DNA of 64,000 bases from Flavobacterium sangjuense (GCF_004797125.1 NZ_CP038810.1:1674001-1738000); one strand, 5' to 3'. Shown: positions 25,125 through 34,482, counted from the first letter of the stretch. A program made the numbers and translations. The notes: a model not told the origin generated them from the sequence alone.

Positions 25125-27311
25125 ATGAAAGACCTTCTTTTAATCACGCCACCGTTTACACAGCTCAACACGCCTTATCCGGCAACGGCCTATTTAAAAG
25201 GTTTTTTAAACACCAAAAGCATTACTGCTTTTCAAATGGATTTGGGCATCGAAGTGATTTTAGAACTCTTTTCAAAAGAAGGATTAACAGCATTATTTGC
25301 ACATTCAACAATCAACAACCAAGATCCAAACTTAGCGCGAATCTATTCCTTACGCCAGGACTACATCAACACTATCGATTCAGTCATTGCTTTTCTACAA
25401 GGAAAAAATCAAACGCTGGCGCGACAAATCTGTGCCGGAAATTTTCTTCCCGAAGCTTCGCGTTTTGAGCAGTTAGACGATATGGAATGGGCATTTGGCT
25501 CGATGGGAATGCAGGACAAAGCCAAACATTTGGCCACGCTTTATCTCGAAGATTTATCCGATTTTATAAAAGAAGCGGTTGATGAAAACTTTGGCTTTAG
25601 CCGTTATGCCGAGCGATTGGGCAGAAGCGCCAATTCGTTTGACGAAATGTACAGTCATCTGCAAAACGAACTAACCTATATAGATACAATTTCATTGCAA
25701 ATTTTGGAAGAAAGACTCAAGCAAGTCCAGCCCAAATTGGTATTGATTTCGGTTCCGTTTCCGGGAAATTTATACAGTGCTTTTCGTTGCGCGCAATTCA
25801 TAAAAAAACTATTTCCAGAAATTAAAACAGCCATGGGCGGTGGTTTTCCAAATACGGAACTCCGCGATTTAAAAGACAAACGCGTTTTTGAATTCTTTGA
25901 TTTTATTACGCTTGACGATGGAGAATTACCTGTAGAATTGCTTCACCACAATGTTTGTCACGCTGAGCCTGTCGAAGCGCTTTATAAAAGAACATTTCTC
26001 CTCGAAAACAACGAAGTAATCTATAAAAACAATTCAACCCAACCCGATTATAAACAAAGCGAAGTTGGTACGCCGGATTATTCGGATTTGCTTTTAGACG
26101 ACTATATTTCGGTTATCGAAATCGCCAATCCGATGCACAGTTTGTGGAGCGATGGCCGTTGGAACAAACTGACGATGGCGCATGGCTGCTATTGGGGAAA
26201 ATGTACGTTTTGTGATATTTCTTTGGATTATATAAAACTCTACGAACCGATAGCCGCCAAAACATTGGTCGACCGAATGGAGGAAATCATTGCCCAAACG
26301 GGAGAAACCGGTTTCCATTTTGTTGATGAAGCAGCGCCGCCGGTATTGATGCGCGAAGTGGCATTGGAAATACTTCGCCGGAAATTAACCGTTTCCTGGT
26401 GGACGAATATTCGTTTTGAGAAAAGCTTTACTGCCGATTTGTGTCTGTTGTTCAAAGCTTCGGGCTGCATTGCTGTTTCGGGCGGATTGGAAGTTGCTTC
26501 AGACAGATTATTGGAACTAATCCAAAAAGGAGTAACGGTAGAACAAGTGGCGCAAGTCACCCGCAATTTCACCGAAGCCGGAATCATGGTGCATGCCTAT
26601 CTGATGTATGGTTATCCAACACAAACCGTTCAGGAAACTGTTGATAGTTTGGAAATGGTGCGCCAAATGTTTGAGCTGGGAATTCTGCAGTCGGGTTTTT
26701 GGCATCAGTTTGCCATGACAGCGCACAGTCCGGTTGGAATGTTTCCTGAGGAATTTGGAGTAATTCCCGAAATGAATGAAATTAGTTTTGCCAACAATGA
26801 TATACAGTTTAAAGACAAAACCGGAATCAATCACGATAAATTTAGCTTTGGACTAAAGAAATCCTTGTTCAATTTTATGCACGGAATTTGTTTTGATTAC
26901 GAACTTCAGGATTGGTTTGATTTCAAAATTCCGCATACAAGCATTCCGTCTGATTATATTGTTTCCTGTTTGGAAAGAGATGATCATTTTGCAACAAAAC
27001 CTTCAGCAAAAATCATTTGGATAGGAGGAACCCCACTAACGGAGATTTTTACAAAATCCAAAAAAGGCAACTCTTGGGAAATGATGAAATTGACTTTTCA
27101 CGATAAAAGAGAAACGGTTGAAATATCTTTAGAAAAGGACAAAGCGGATTGGTTTATACATACCCTGAAATCGCTTACTATTTCAAATCAGAAAACTACC
27201 ACTTTTTCGCAACTCAAAACCAATTTTGAAAATCAGTTTGAAGATTTTGAATTATTTTGGTATTCAAAACCCTTGAATACACTGAGAGAATTTGGTTTGC
27301 TGGTAATTTAA
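25125..27311 (+). CDS. B12-binding-domain-type radical SAM protein
   Basis: A 728-residue radical SAM enzyme with an N-terminal cobalamin-binding-like region (LLLITPPFTQLNTPYPATAYLKGFL; VLISVPFPGNLYSAFRCAQF, MGGGFPNTEL). The cluster motif is GCYWGKCTFCD with Cys355, Cys360 and Cys363, that is CX4CX2C rather than the usual CX3CX2C. Downstream FHFVDEAAPP, CIAVSGGLEVASDRLLEL and MVHAYLMYGYPTQT are standard barrel elements. Residues 278-286 (CHAEPVEAL) are encoded by an intergenic-type repeat. Stand-alone gene; substrate unknown. Confidence 0.87.
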   Translation: MKDLLLITPPFTQLNTPYPATAYLKGFLNTKSITAFQMDLGIEVILELFSKEGLTALFAHSTINNQDPNLARIYSLRQDYINTIDSVIAFLQGKNQTLARQICAGNFLPEASRFEQLDDMEWAFGSMGMQDKAKHLATLYLEDLSDFIKEAVDENFGFSRYAERLGRSANSFDEMYSHLQNELTYIDTISLQILEERLKQVQPKLVLISVPFPGNLYSAFRCAQFIKKLFPEIKTAMGGGFPNTELRDLKDKRVFEFFDFITLDDGELPVELLHHNVCHAEPVEALYKRTFLLENNEVIYKNNSTQPDYKQSEVGTPDYSDLLLDDYISVIEIANPMHSLWSDGRWNKLTMAHGCYWGKCTFCDISLDYIKLYEPIAAKTLVDRMEEIIAQTGETGFHFVDEAAPPVLMREVALEILRRKLTVSWWTNIRFEKSFTADLCLLFKASGCIAVSGGLEVASDRLLELIQKGVTVEQVAQVTRNFTEAGIMVHAYLMYGYPTQTVQETVDSLEMVRQMFELGILQSGFWHQFAMTAHSPVGMFPEEFGVIPEMNEISFANNDIQFKDKTGINHDKFSFGLKKSLFNFMHGICFDYELQDWFDFKIPHTSIPSDYIVSCLERDDHFATKPSAKIIWIGGTPLTEIFTKSKKGNSWEMMKLTFHDKRETVEISLEKDKADWFIHTLKSLTISNQKTTTFSQLKTNFENQFEDFELFWYSKPLNTLREFGLLVI
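25956..25980 (+). repeat. Dispersed palindromic repeat inside a coding sequence
   Basis: TGTCACGCTGAGCCTGTCGA followed by AGCGC matches a short repeat normally met between genes in many bacteria; here it is read in frame as CHAEPVEAL within the radical SAM protein. Confidence 0.75.
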
Positions 27312-27426
27312 TCTTTTTCACAAATTCTTGATAACTTGTTAATTGTTTTTGTTCTACCAACAATTATCTCTATCTTTTAACGCCTATTTTTAGAAGCTAA
27401 ACAAAAGTTAATTTGCTGAAATAATT

Positions 27427-29535
27427 ATGAAGGTCAAAAAGACATTTCCAAAAATACTTTGGTTAATATTTTCCTCAAGTATATTTTTTATACTACTATA
27501 TTTTGCCTTATTCTATTACACTAAAAAGGCCGAAAAACAAGTTTATACCACTACTATTGAACAGTTCAACAACGAGGTTACGAAGTTGCTTGAAGTTAAC
27601 TCCAAACCCATACTTGTTGCGATTAAGAATGATACCAACTGGGATGAATTTATAAACTTTATTACGACAAAAGATACCAATTGGTATAACGAAACCATTG
27701 GTACTGAGTTAGAAATTTATGAAGCGGATTATTTGGGCGTTTATGATGCCGACATGAATTTTATCATAAGAACGCCAACGCCTAAAATAAAAACCATTGA
27801 CTTTATTCCGAAGAAGGAAATGGAATTGCTAAAAAAAGTTGGGATAAATAAATTCTACCTCAAAATTCCCGAAGGAATTGCAGAAGTTACCGGCGCAGCC
27901 ATTCATGCATCAAACGATCCGACAAAAAAGAAGACACCAACATCAGGATTCTTTTTTGTCGTTCGGTTAATGGATAAAAAATACATTAAGAATCTGGAAG
28001 AATTGACAAGTTCTTCCATAATATTTACTGACAAGAATGTTGCTTTGCCAATTGAAAATCATAAAATTTCTGCTTTGTATACCTTAAGAGATTCAAATAA
28101 TCAATTTGTTGGGAAGCTTTTATTTAAAAGAAATTTTGAGGTGTATTTTGAAAATGCCCTTACTATATTATTTGTCATTATCGTGGCATTTGTTATAAAT
28201 CTTATCGTTAATTTAATCTATACCCGAAAGCTGGTTTATTATCCACTCGATTTGGTTCGAAGAGCGTTAGAATCGGGAAACAGAAGAGCGATTAAAGAAT
28301 TGAAGAATACGACTGGTGAGTTTAGTTATATTGGAAATTTATTCGAAGAAAACAGCAATCAAAAAATTGAGCTAATCAAAGCAAAGATAAAAGCTGAAGA
28401 AAGCGACCGGTTGAAATCATCCTTTTTGGCCAATTTATCGCATGAGATACGAACTCCGATGAACGCGATAAATGGTTTTACCGAATTGCTTCTTAACACT
28501 GAAATTAGCGAAGCTGAAAAGCTGGAATATTTGAATGTCATTGAAAAGAGTGGAAGGAATTTGGTTGGTATTATTGACGATTTGATTGAAATGTCAAAAA
28601 TTGATTCGAATCAGCTTACGCCGAATTTAACTGTAGTCAATCTGGAATCCTGCATTAATGAACTTTATGAAACCGTTAAAGTTACGATTAAGAATAAAGA
28701 CATTGATTTTAAGTTAATCCAGCCCAAAACGCCTGCGAAGTTCAATATTATAACTGATGATATTAAACTGAAACAGGTTATCATTAATTTGCTGACCAAT
28801 GCGCTTAAGTTTACGGAAAGAGGTTCGGTTACTTTTGGTTTTGAAATTGATGAAGAAAATGAACTAATCAATTTCACTGTAAAAGACACCGGATTAGGAA
28901 TTGATGAAGATAATCACAAAAATATCTTTGACCGATTCAAGCGTGTGGATAGCGACATTTCGATTAAAGTTGGTGGTTTAGGATTGGGATTAGCTATTTC
29001 AAAAGCCTACATCGATTTACTTGGAGGAACAATTACGTTAGATTCAAAAGTGGGCGAAGGTTCGACATTTTATTTTTCAATTCCGTTGAAATATTCAATA
29101 GTCGAGCATATCACGGTAAAACAAATCAATGATGTTGAAATTCAAAAATCAGAAGGAGAAACCATTTTGATAGCCGAAGATGACAACATCAATTTCTTGT
29201 TGTTTCAGAAGATGATGCAGAACAAGAATTACAAAATCATAAGAGCGATAAATGGTCAGGAAGCGGTTGATATCTGTCTCAATAATCCAAATATCGATTT
29301 GGTTTTGATGGATATTAAAATGCCAATCATGACGGGTTTTGAAGCGATGGAACAAATCAGACCGATACGTCCAAATCTACCAATAATAGCGCAAACAGCG
29401 TATTCGTCTTCAGAGGATAAGATAAAAATTGAAGAAGCAGGATTTAATGGTTACCTGACAAAACCATTGAGCAGGGAGAATTTATTTGAAATGATAAATA
29501 AGTATTTAGACAAAGAAAACTATGATGAAATATAA
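27427..29535 (+). CDS. Hybrid sensor histidine kinase (CHASE4-like sensor, HisKA, HATPase, receiver)
   Basis: 702 residues. A membrane segment at 12-31, an extracytoplasmic domain (about 35-235, with NDTNWDEFINFI and YLGVYDADMNFI, CHASE4-like), a second membrane segment near 240-260, then HisKA with phospho-accepting His339 in NLSHEIRTPMNAINGF, ATPase boxes LLTNALKFTERGSV, DTGLGIDEDN and GGLGLGLAISK, and a C-terminal receiver with Asp629 in VLMDIKMPIMTGF and the lysine in YLTKPLS. No separate DNA-binding output. It overlaps the following porin-like gene by 14 bases. Confidence 0.92.
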   Translation: MKVKKTFPKILWLIFSSSIFFILLYFALFYYTKKAEKQVYTTTIEQFNNEVTKLLEVNSKPILVAIKNDTNWDEFINFITTKDTNWYNETIGTELEIYEADYLGVYDADMNFIIRTPTPKIKTIDFIPKKEMELLKKVGINKFYLKIPEGIAEVTGAAIHASNDPTKKKTPTSGFFFVVRLMDKKYIKNLEELTSSSIIFTDKNVALPIENHKISALYTLRDSNNQFVGKLLFKRNFEVYFENALTILFVIIVAFVINLIVNLIYTRKLVYYPLDLVRRALESGNRRAIKELKNTTGEFSYIGNLFEENSNQKIELIKAKIKAEESDRLKSSFLANLSHEIRTPMNAINGFTELLLNTEISEAEKLEYLNVIEKSGRNLVGIIDDLIEMSKIDSNQLTPNLTVVNLESCINELYETVKVTIKNKDIDFKLIQPKTPAKFNIITDDIKLKQVIINLLTNALKFTERGSVTFGFEIDEENELINFTVKDTGLGIDEDNHKNIFDRFKRVDSDISIKVGGLGLGLAISKAYIDLLGGTITLDSKVGEGSTFYFSIPLKYSIVEHITVKQINDVEIQKSEGETILIAEDDNINFLLFQKMMQNKNYKIIRAINGQEAVDICLNNPNIDLVLMDIKMPIMTGFEAMEQIRPIRPNLPIIAQTAYSSSEDKIKIEEAGFNGYLTKPLSRENLFEMINKYLDKENYDEI

Positions 29536-30397
29536 GCTGCTGATTCTTCATCTTATCGTTACTTCTGCTTCAGTATTTGCGCAGGAAACACAGCCTGCAA
29601 CAGATACACTGAGTGTTGAGAAAGAGAAAAAATTATCATTAACTCTTGATGTTGTCAGCCGTTATCTTTGGCGCGGACAATGTTGGGGCGGTGACTATGT
29701 TGCGGTTCAACCGACAATAGAATATGCTGTTACGCCAAAATTAACTTTGGGTTTTTGGGCAACAACCAATTTCAAAAGTGATTATTTTTATCCTGATGGC
29801 GTGACATCTTATAAAGGTTATCAGGAAATTGATTTTTATGTGACCTATCAGCTTAATGACTTTTTACAGTTGCAGGTTTGGGATTATTATTGGCCATCGG
29901 TAGAAAAAGTGGAAGGCATTAATAACGGCTTCTTCAACTATGGAAAAGATGGCGTAAAAACCGTTGACGCGATGTTGTATTTTGATTTTTCAGAAGGATA
30001 CAAATACCCGTTTAATGCCACGATAAGTACACTTATTGCCGGAAATGATTTCCGTTATGACAACAATGGTGAAAATCCAAAGCAGAACTTTACAACCTAT
30101 CTTGAATTGGGTTATACCTTTACGCTGTTTGAAAAATCAACTTATAAAGCCATACAGGGAATAACACTTGATCCTGTTATTGGGGCGGTTTTGAATAACA
30201 AAGCAGCTTATTACAGTTATGCCGATTATGACAAGGTTTCGCTTTGTAATTTGGGAATAAAAGCTACCAAAGAAATTGATTTAGGAAAAGGAATCACAAT
30301 GCCATTGTCTTTGAATTATGTTCACAATGGCGCAACGCAAAACACGGAAGCCTTTGGTAAAAATTTTGTTGTAGCCGGAATCAGTTTTAGCTATTAA
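29522..30397 (+). CDS. TorF-like putative outer membrane porin
   Basis: 291 residues; signal peptide ending near SVFAQ, then beta-rich sequence with LTLDVVSRYLWRGQ, typical of the TorF family of putative porins, alternating aromatic strands, and a C-terminal GISFSY ending in Tyr as expected for barrel insertion. Translationally coupled to the hybrid kinase upstream (14-base overlap), so the kinase may respond to what this pore handles. It ends in a 4-base tail-to-tail overlap with rimO. Confidence 0.78.
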   Translation: MMKYKLLILHLIVTSASVFAQETQPATDTLSVEKEKKLSLTLDVVSRYLWRGQCWGGDYVAVQPTIEYAVTPKLTLGFWATTNFKSDYFYPDGVTSYKGYQEIDFYVTYQLNDFLQLQVWDYYWPSVEKVEGINNGFFNYGKDGVKTVDAMLYFDFSEGYKYPFNATISTLIAGNDFRYDNNGENPKQNFTTYLELGYTFTLFEKSTYKAIQGITLDPVIGAVLNNKAAYYSYADYDKVSLCNLGIKATKEIDLGKGITMPLSLNYVHNGATQNTEAFGKNFVVAGISFSY

Positions 30398-31695
30398 GCC
30401 GGTTCGCCATAAAGGTCGAATTCGGTAGCATCAATAATCTTTACATTGACAAAATCGCCCGTTTTTACGTAGAATTTTGAAGCGTCAATCAGCACTTCAT
30501 TATCTACATCCGGACTGTCAAATTCAGTTCTTCCGATGAAATATTGGCCTTCTTTTCTATCGATAATGCATTTGAAAGTTTGTCCTACTTTTTCCTGATT
30601 TAAATCCCAGGAAATTTGCGATTGTAAATCCATTATTTCTGCAGCACGCGCTTGTTTTACTTCTTCGGGAACATCGTCTTCCAATAAATAAGCATGGGTG
30701 TTTTCTTCGTGAGAATAGGTAAAACAACCTAATCTTTCAAACTTCATTTCCTGAACCCAGTCACGCATGATTTCAAAATCTTCCTGCGTTTCTCCAGGAT
30801 AACCAACAATCAAAGTTGTTCTAATTGTCATTCCCGGAACTGCTGCACGGAAATCTTTTAATAATTTGGTTGTTTTTTCTTTAGTCGTTCCGCGACGCAT
30901 CGATTTCAAGATATTATCTGAAATATGTTGTAACGGAATATCGATATAATTACAGATTTTTGGTTCGCGTTTCATCAAATCCAAAACATCCATTGGGAAA
31001 CCTGTTGGAAAAGCGTAATGCAAACGAATCCATTCGATGCCTTCTACTTTTACTAAGTTTTCTAACAACTCGGCAAGGTTTCTTTTTTTGTATAAATCCA
31101 AACCGTAATATGTCAAATCCTGAGCGATAAGAATCAATTCTTTTACGCCATTTTTAGCTAAACCTTCGGCTTCTTTTACCAACTTCTCGATAGATTGCGA
31201 AACGTGTTTTCCACGCATAATCGGAATCGCGCAAAAGCTGCATGGTCTGTCGCAACCTTCGGCAATTTTGAGGTAAGCGTAGTTTTTTGGAGTCGTAGTC
31301 AAACGTTCACCCAATAACTCGTGTTTATAATCGGCGCCAAGTGCTTTTAACAAGAGCGGTAAATCGGTTGTTCCAAAATATTGGTCAACATTTGGAATTT
31401 CTTTTTCTAAGTCGGGACGATATCTTTCAGACAAACATCCGGTAACGAAAACCTTGTCTACGATGCCATTTTCTTTTTTATCAACGTACTCCAGGATAGT
31501 ATTAACCGATTCTTCTTTGGCATTATTGATAAAGCCGCAAGTATTGATTACTACAATATTTCCCTCCTGCTCGTGCACCACATCTTTGCCGCTTGCTTTC
31601 AGTTGGCCCATCAAAACCTCACTGTCGTAAGTGTTTTTGGAACATCCAAGTGTAATAACGTTGATTTTGTTTTTCTTTAATGACTTAGTTCTCAT
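30394..31695 (-). CDS. rimO: Ribosomal protein uS12 methylthiotransferase RimO
   Basis: Methylthiolates the conserved aspartate of ribosomal protein S12. 433 residues: N-terminal UPF0004 domain with cysteines in TLGCSKNTYDSE, NTCGFI and VTGCLSERY; radical SAM cluster GCDRPCSFCAIP; C-terminal TRAM domain from about 370. RimO rather than MiaB by GCSKN and overall pattern. Ends overlapping the TorF-like gene by 4 bases. Confidence 0.95.
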   Translation of the reverse strand: MRTKSLKKNKINVITLGCSKNTYDSEVLMGQLKASGKDVVHEQEGNIVVINTCGFINNAKEESVNTILEYVDKKENGIVDKVFVTGCLSERYRPDLEKEIPNVDQYFGTTDLPLLLKALGADYKHELLGERLTTTPKNYAYLKIAEGCDRPCSFCAIPIMRGKHVSQSIEKLVKEAEGLAKNGVKELILIAQDLTYYGLDLYKKRNLAELLENLVKVEGIEWIRLHYAFPTGFPMDVLDLMKREPKICNYIDIPLQHISDNILKSMRRGTTKEKTTKLLKDFRAAVPGMTIRTTLIVGYPGETQEDFEIMRDWVQEMKFERLGCFTYSHEENTHAYLLEDDVPEEVKQARAAEIMDLQSQISWDLNQEKVGQTFKCIIDRKEGQYFIGRTEFDSPDVDNEVLIDASKFYVKTGDFVNVKIIDATEFDLYGEPA

Positions 31696-31761
31696 AGACT
31701 TAATTCCGTTTATTTAGAAGGCGTGCAAAATTACGCTTTTTATTTCTAATTAAATTGTTAA

Positions 31762-31793
31762 AATAAAAAACCACCTCGAAAGAAGTGGTTTAT
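31762..31793 (-). terminator. Intrinsic terminator of the OmpP1/FadL-like gene
   Basis: On the minus strand, AAACCAC / GTGGTTT stem followed by a run of Ts, 20-50 bases beyond the stop at 31813. Confidence 0.6.
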
Positions 31794-31812
31794 TGATTTC
31801 ATTTTATCAAAA

Positions 31813-33363
31813 TTAGAAGTTAATAGAGTAACTAATAACGATGTTGTTATTGTATCTACTTATTCTTGCCGGGTCATTCATACCGGAAGAAACTAATGAC
31901 TGATTCATATTTCTGTGTTCATAAGAATAAGCTAAGTCTATTTTGTTTTCACCAAAACTATAACCTACACCAGCTGAGTAACCGGTTAAATCTCCAAAAG
32001 GTTGATCTACTTTATAAGGACTTTGGTCAAAATGATAACCGCCTCGCAAAGAGAATTGTTTGATTTTGTATTCGCCACCAACTCTGACTTCAACAGCATT
32101 ATCTAAATTATTTTTCAGGAATTGATTTAGGCCAACATATGGGTATTCATTTTTTGGTTTGAATCGGGTAGTGCTATAATCTTTTGTAGAAACATCTACA
32201 CTCAATATTCCTTTTTTACCAAAAAGATAAGCCATGCTTCCAGTCCATTTTGAAGGAGTTTGTATTTTGTAAGGTGCATAAACATTGATAATATCAGGAT
32301 CAGCGACATAGGTACTTGAAACAGAGTTAGTGCTGTAATCAGATTCAACATATTGTGCTAACTCATCTGTTAATCGGTACCACGTTGGAGATTCATAAGC
32401 CAAACCTACTCGGAATTGCGGAACTATTTTAACTATTGCACCAAGATTAAATGAAAAACCTGCGCCATAGGTGTGAAGCTGGTTATCAAAACGGATATAA
32501 GACACTCCGTTGGCAGCCAGGCCGTCATTTTGCTCAATTAGAGATGTTGTTTTCACATAATCTGTAAAATGAGCATTAATATTCAGCCCTAAAAACAAAA
32601 CATCTTTGTATTGAGTAGCAAAGTTTCCAATGATCTTGCCGTTGTATCCTGTTGAAGTGTAATAATTTTGTTGCGAATAATTAGCGGCTGGCACATTACT
32701 GCTGTAGGTGTTAGGTGAATTAGAATCAAATAAATAAGTTGAATATCCTAAAAATGCCTGTTGAGCCTGAAAACCGTTTACATTAGGATAGCTCGAATCA
32801 GGTAATGTTCCTAAATAATCATATAACTCATAAAAAGTCTCATCGGGTTGTATTGTCAATAGCTCTAAAGGAATTCCACCATTGGCATTTGCCTGATTTG
32901 TGAAATAATTCCCAATAGAATTGTAAGGGTTAATTCCGGCAGAAAAAATACTGTTGTTAAAGTTGTTTGCGTTTTCATAATTGAAAGCTATAGCAATTTT
33001 TTTCCAATTGGATTTACCACTAGAGTCATTAAATACAAAAACAACTCCTGCCTGATTTAAATCCAAAGAACCGTCATTGTCTTTTGTTCTTGTGCCATAA
33101 TATAGTGAACTGTTTTTGGCGTTATAAATACTTCCGGTTACAGTAGCGAAGTTATTGTTAAAAAAAAGTGACCCTGCCGGATTTTGATTGAGTGCAGATA
33201 AGTCGCCTCCAACTGCTCCAAAAGCACCGCCCATTCCTCTATATCTTGCAGAACCTGTTAAGTTTTCAACTGCATAACGAAGAGCATCTTCTGGCGTTGT
33301 TTCTTGGGCTCTTAATGCTGAAAAAGTTAATACGGCAATGATGATAGTAATATTTTTTTTCAT
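31813..33363 (-). CDS. OmpP1/FadL-family outer membrane transport protein
   Basis: 516 residues; signal peptide (MKKNITIIIAVLTFSALRAQ), then ENLTGSARYRGMGGAFGAVGGDLSALNQNPAG, the N-terminal signature of FadL/OmpP1 barrels in Bacteroidetes, followed by alternating beta strands and a C-terminal NNIVISYSINF ending in Phe. Family members import hydrophobic compounds across the outer membrane; the substrate is not readable. Preceded by a lipoprotein gene on the same strand, separated by a terminator. Confidence 0.85.
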   Translation of the reverse strand: MKKNITIIIAVLTFSALRAQETTPEDALRYAVENLTGSARYRGMGGAFGAVGGDLSALNQNPAGSLFFNNNFATVTGSIYNAKNSSLYYGTRTKDNDGSLDLNQAGVVFVFNDSSGKSNWKKIAIAFNYENANNFNNSIFSAGINPYNSIGNYFTNQANANGGIPLELLTIQPDETFYELYDYLGTLPDSSYPNVNGFQAQQAFLGYSTYLFDSNSPNTYSSNVPAANYSQQNYYTSTGYNGKIIGNFATQYKDVLFLGLNINAHFTDYVKTTSLIEQNDGLAANGVSYIRFDNQLHTYGAGFSFNLGAIVKIVPQFRVGLAYESPTWYRLTDELAQYVESDYSTNSVSSTYVADPDIINVYAPYKIQTPSKWTGSMAYLFGKKGILSVDVSTKDYSTTRFKPKNEYPYVGLNQFLKNNLDNAVEVRVGGEYKIKQFSLRGGYHFDQSPYKVDQPFGDLTGYSAGVGYSFGENKIDLAYSYEHRNMNQSLVSSGMNDPARISRYNNNIVISYSINF

Positions 33364-33382
33364 AGTAATTTATTTTTTAGTC

Positions 33383-33425
33383 AAAAAAATATCTATGCAA
33401 TTTGTTCAATAACATAGATATTTTT
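33383..33425. terminator. Intrinsic terminator (bidirectional) after the aromatic-rich lipoprotein gene
   Basis: 12-bp stem AAAATATCTATG (33386-33397) / CATAGATATTTT (33413-33424); flanked by A- and T-runs. It lies in the 77-base gap between two minus-strand genes. Confidence 0.8.
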
Positions 33426-33440
33426 CACTTTTAAATCTTT

Positions 33441-34382
33441 TTATCTTCTTCCACCACCAGATGAGGATCTTCCTCCACCGCTACCTCCTCCATAACTTCC
33501 ACCACCATATGATGAAGATGAACGTGTATTTGAACTTGGAGTGTAGGAGCGCACCGAAGATTCGTTACTGCTACTTCTTGTTGGTTGTGTATAAGAGTTA
33601 GTTCTTGTTTGATTATAACTATTGTTTCTAACAGGTTGTTCTGCTGAAGAAGTTCGTGTGTTATTATAATTGTAATTGGTATTTCTTGTTCCGGATGCTG
33701 TATATGAACTGTTTCTTCCGTTATTATAATTATAACTTCTGGTGCCACCATTTCTAACACCATTTCTGTTTCCATTTGAAGAATAGGTATAAGCAGAGCC
33801 TCTTCGACCTCCGTTATAATAATAGTTGTTATGATAATTATTTCCATACCAATTATTACAATAAGCTCCATAATAGCCACCATACCAATTACCCCAACCT
33901 ATATTCCAGCCAATGCCCCAACTTGGCCCATACCAACTGTTCCAACCCCAGCCCCAACTTGGTCCATACCAGTTATTCCAGCCCCAGTAATTTCCGTACC
34001 AGTAGTTATTCCAATAACCATAACCCCAATTGCTGTCATAAACATTTACGGTTACGCTTTGTGGATTATTTCCCCAACTTGAATTATTTGAATTGTAATT
34101 TTCTGTTTTTTTAATAGAATCGTTATATACAGTGCTGTAATTATCAACATCAGTAAATGCCTGAGAATCTTTATTTAAGTCGCTAAAGTATTCTTGATAT
34201 TTGTCACTTTGAGAATTGTCTTTATTTGAAACTTCTCTTTTGTTTTGCGAGTTTCCGTAAACTCCATCATTATCATAGTAAGAACTATTTTGATAAGAGC
34301 CACATGAGGAAACTACAACTGCGATTAATCCAAATAGTGAATAAATGGATAATCTTTTACCGGAAAAATAATAAGTTTTCAT
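33441..34382 (-). CDS. Low-complexity Trp/Tyr/Asn/Gly-rich lipoprotein
   Basis: 313 residues. A long signal with lipobox SSCG near residue 27; an Asn/Ser/Asp-rich spacer to about 115; a segment of about 75 residues dominated by W, Y, N and G with repeated units such as NNWYGPSWGWGWNSWYGP; then a Ser/Thr/Arg/Asn-rich part with repeats of the form RN-SYNQTRTNSY; and a Gly/Ser/Arg tail (GGGSYGGGSGGGR). Probably surface or periplasmic and largely disordered. No enzymatic domain. Its promoter appears to overlap that of proS on the other strand. Confidence 0.75.
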   Translation of the reverse strand: MKTYYFSGKRLSIYSLFGLIAVVVSSCGSYQNSSYYDNDGVYGNSQNKREVSNKDNSQSDKYQEYFSDLNKDSQAFTDVDNYSTVYNDSIKKTENYNSNNSSWGNNPQSVTVNVYDSNWGYGYWNNYWYGNYWGWNNWYGPSWGWGWNSWYGPSWGIGWNIGWGNWYGGYYGAYCNNWYGNNYHNNYYYNGGRRGSAYTYSSNGNRNGVRNGGTRSYNYNNGRNSSYTASGTRNTNYNYNNTRTSSAEQPVRNNSYNQTRTNSYTQPTRSSSNESSVRSYTPSSNTRSSSSYGGGSYGGGSGGGRSSSGGGRR

Positions 34383-34401
34383 ATCTATAGCATTTTTATT
34401 G

Positions 34402-34429
34402 TTGGACTATACAAAAATAGTTAGTTTTG
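34402..34429 (+). promoter_or_regulatory. proS: Putative proS promoter
   Basis: TTG (34402-34404), 17-base spacer, TAGTTTTG (34422-34429); 53 bases before the proS start. The spacer contains the divergent lipoprotein -7 box. Confidence 0.5.
34412..34419 (-). promoter_or_regulatory. Putative -7 box of the lipoprotein gene
   Basis: Minus-strand TATTTTTG, 30 bases before the start at 34382. Confidence 0.5.
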
Positions 34430-34482
34430 CCGAACTATTTAGTTAAAATTAGTTAAACAATTTTTATGCCAAAGTATTCAAT

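Noticed and set aside
33431..33883. 150-codon open frame rich in Ile/Glu/Val on the minus strand inside the aromatic lipoprotein gene, and plus-strand frames at 33776-34114
   Set aside because: These are shadows of a low-complexity coding region; they have no signal, no family and no independent upstream region.
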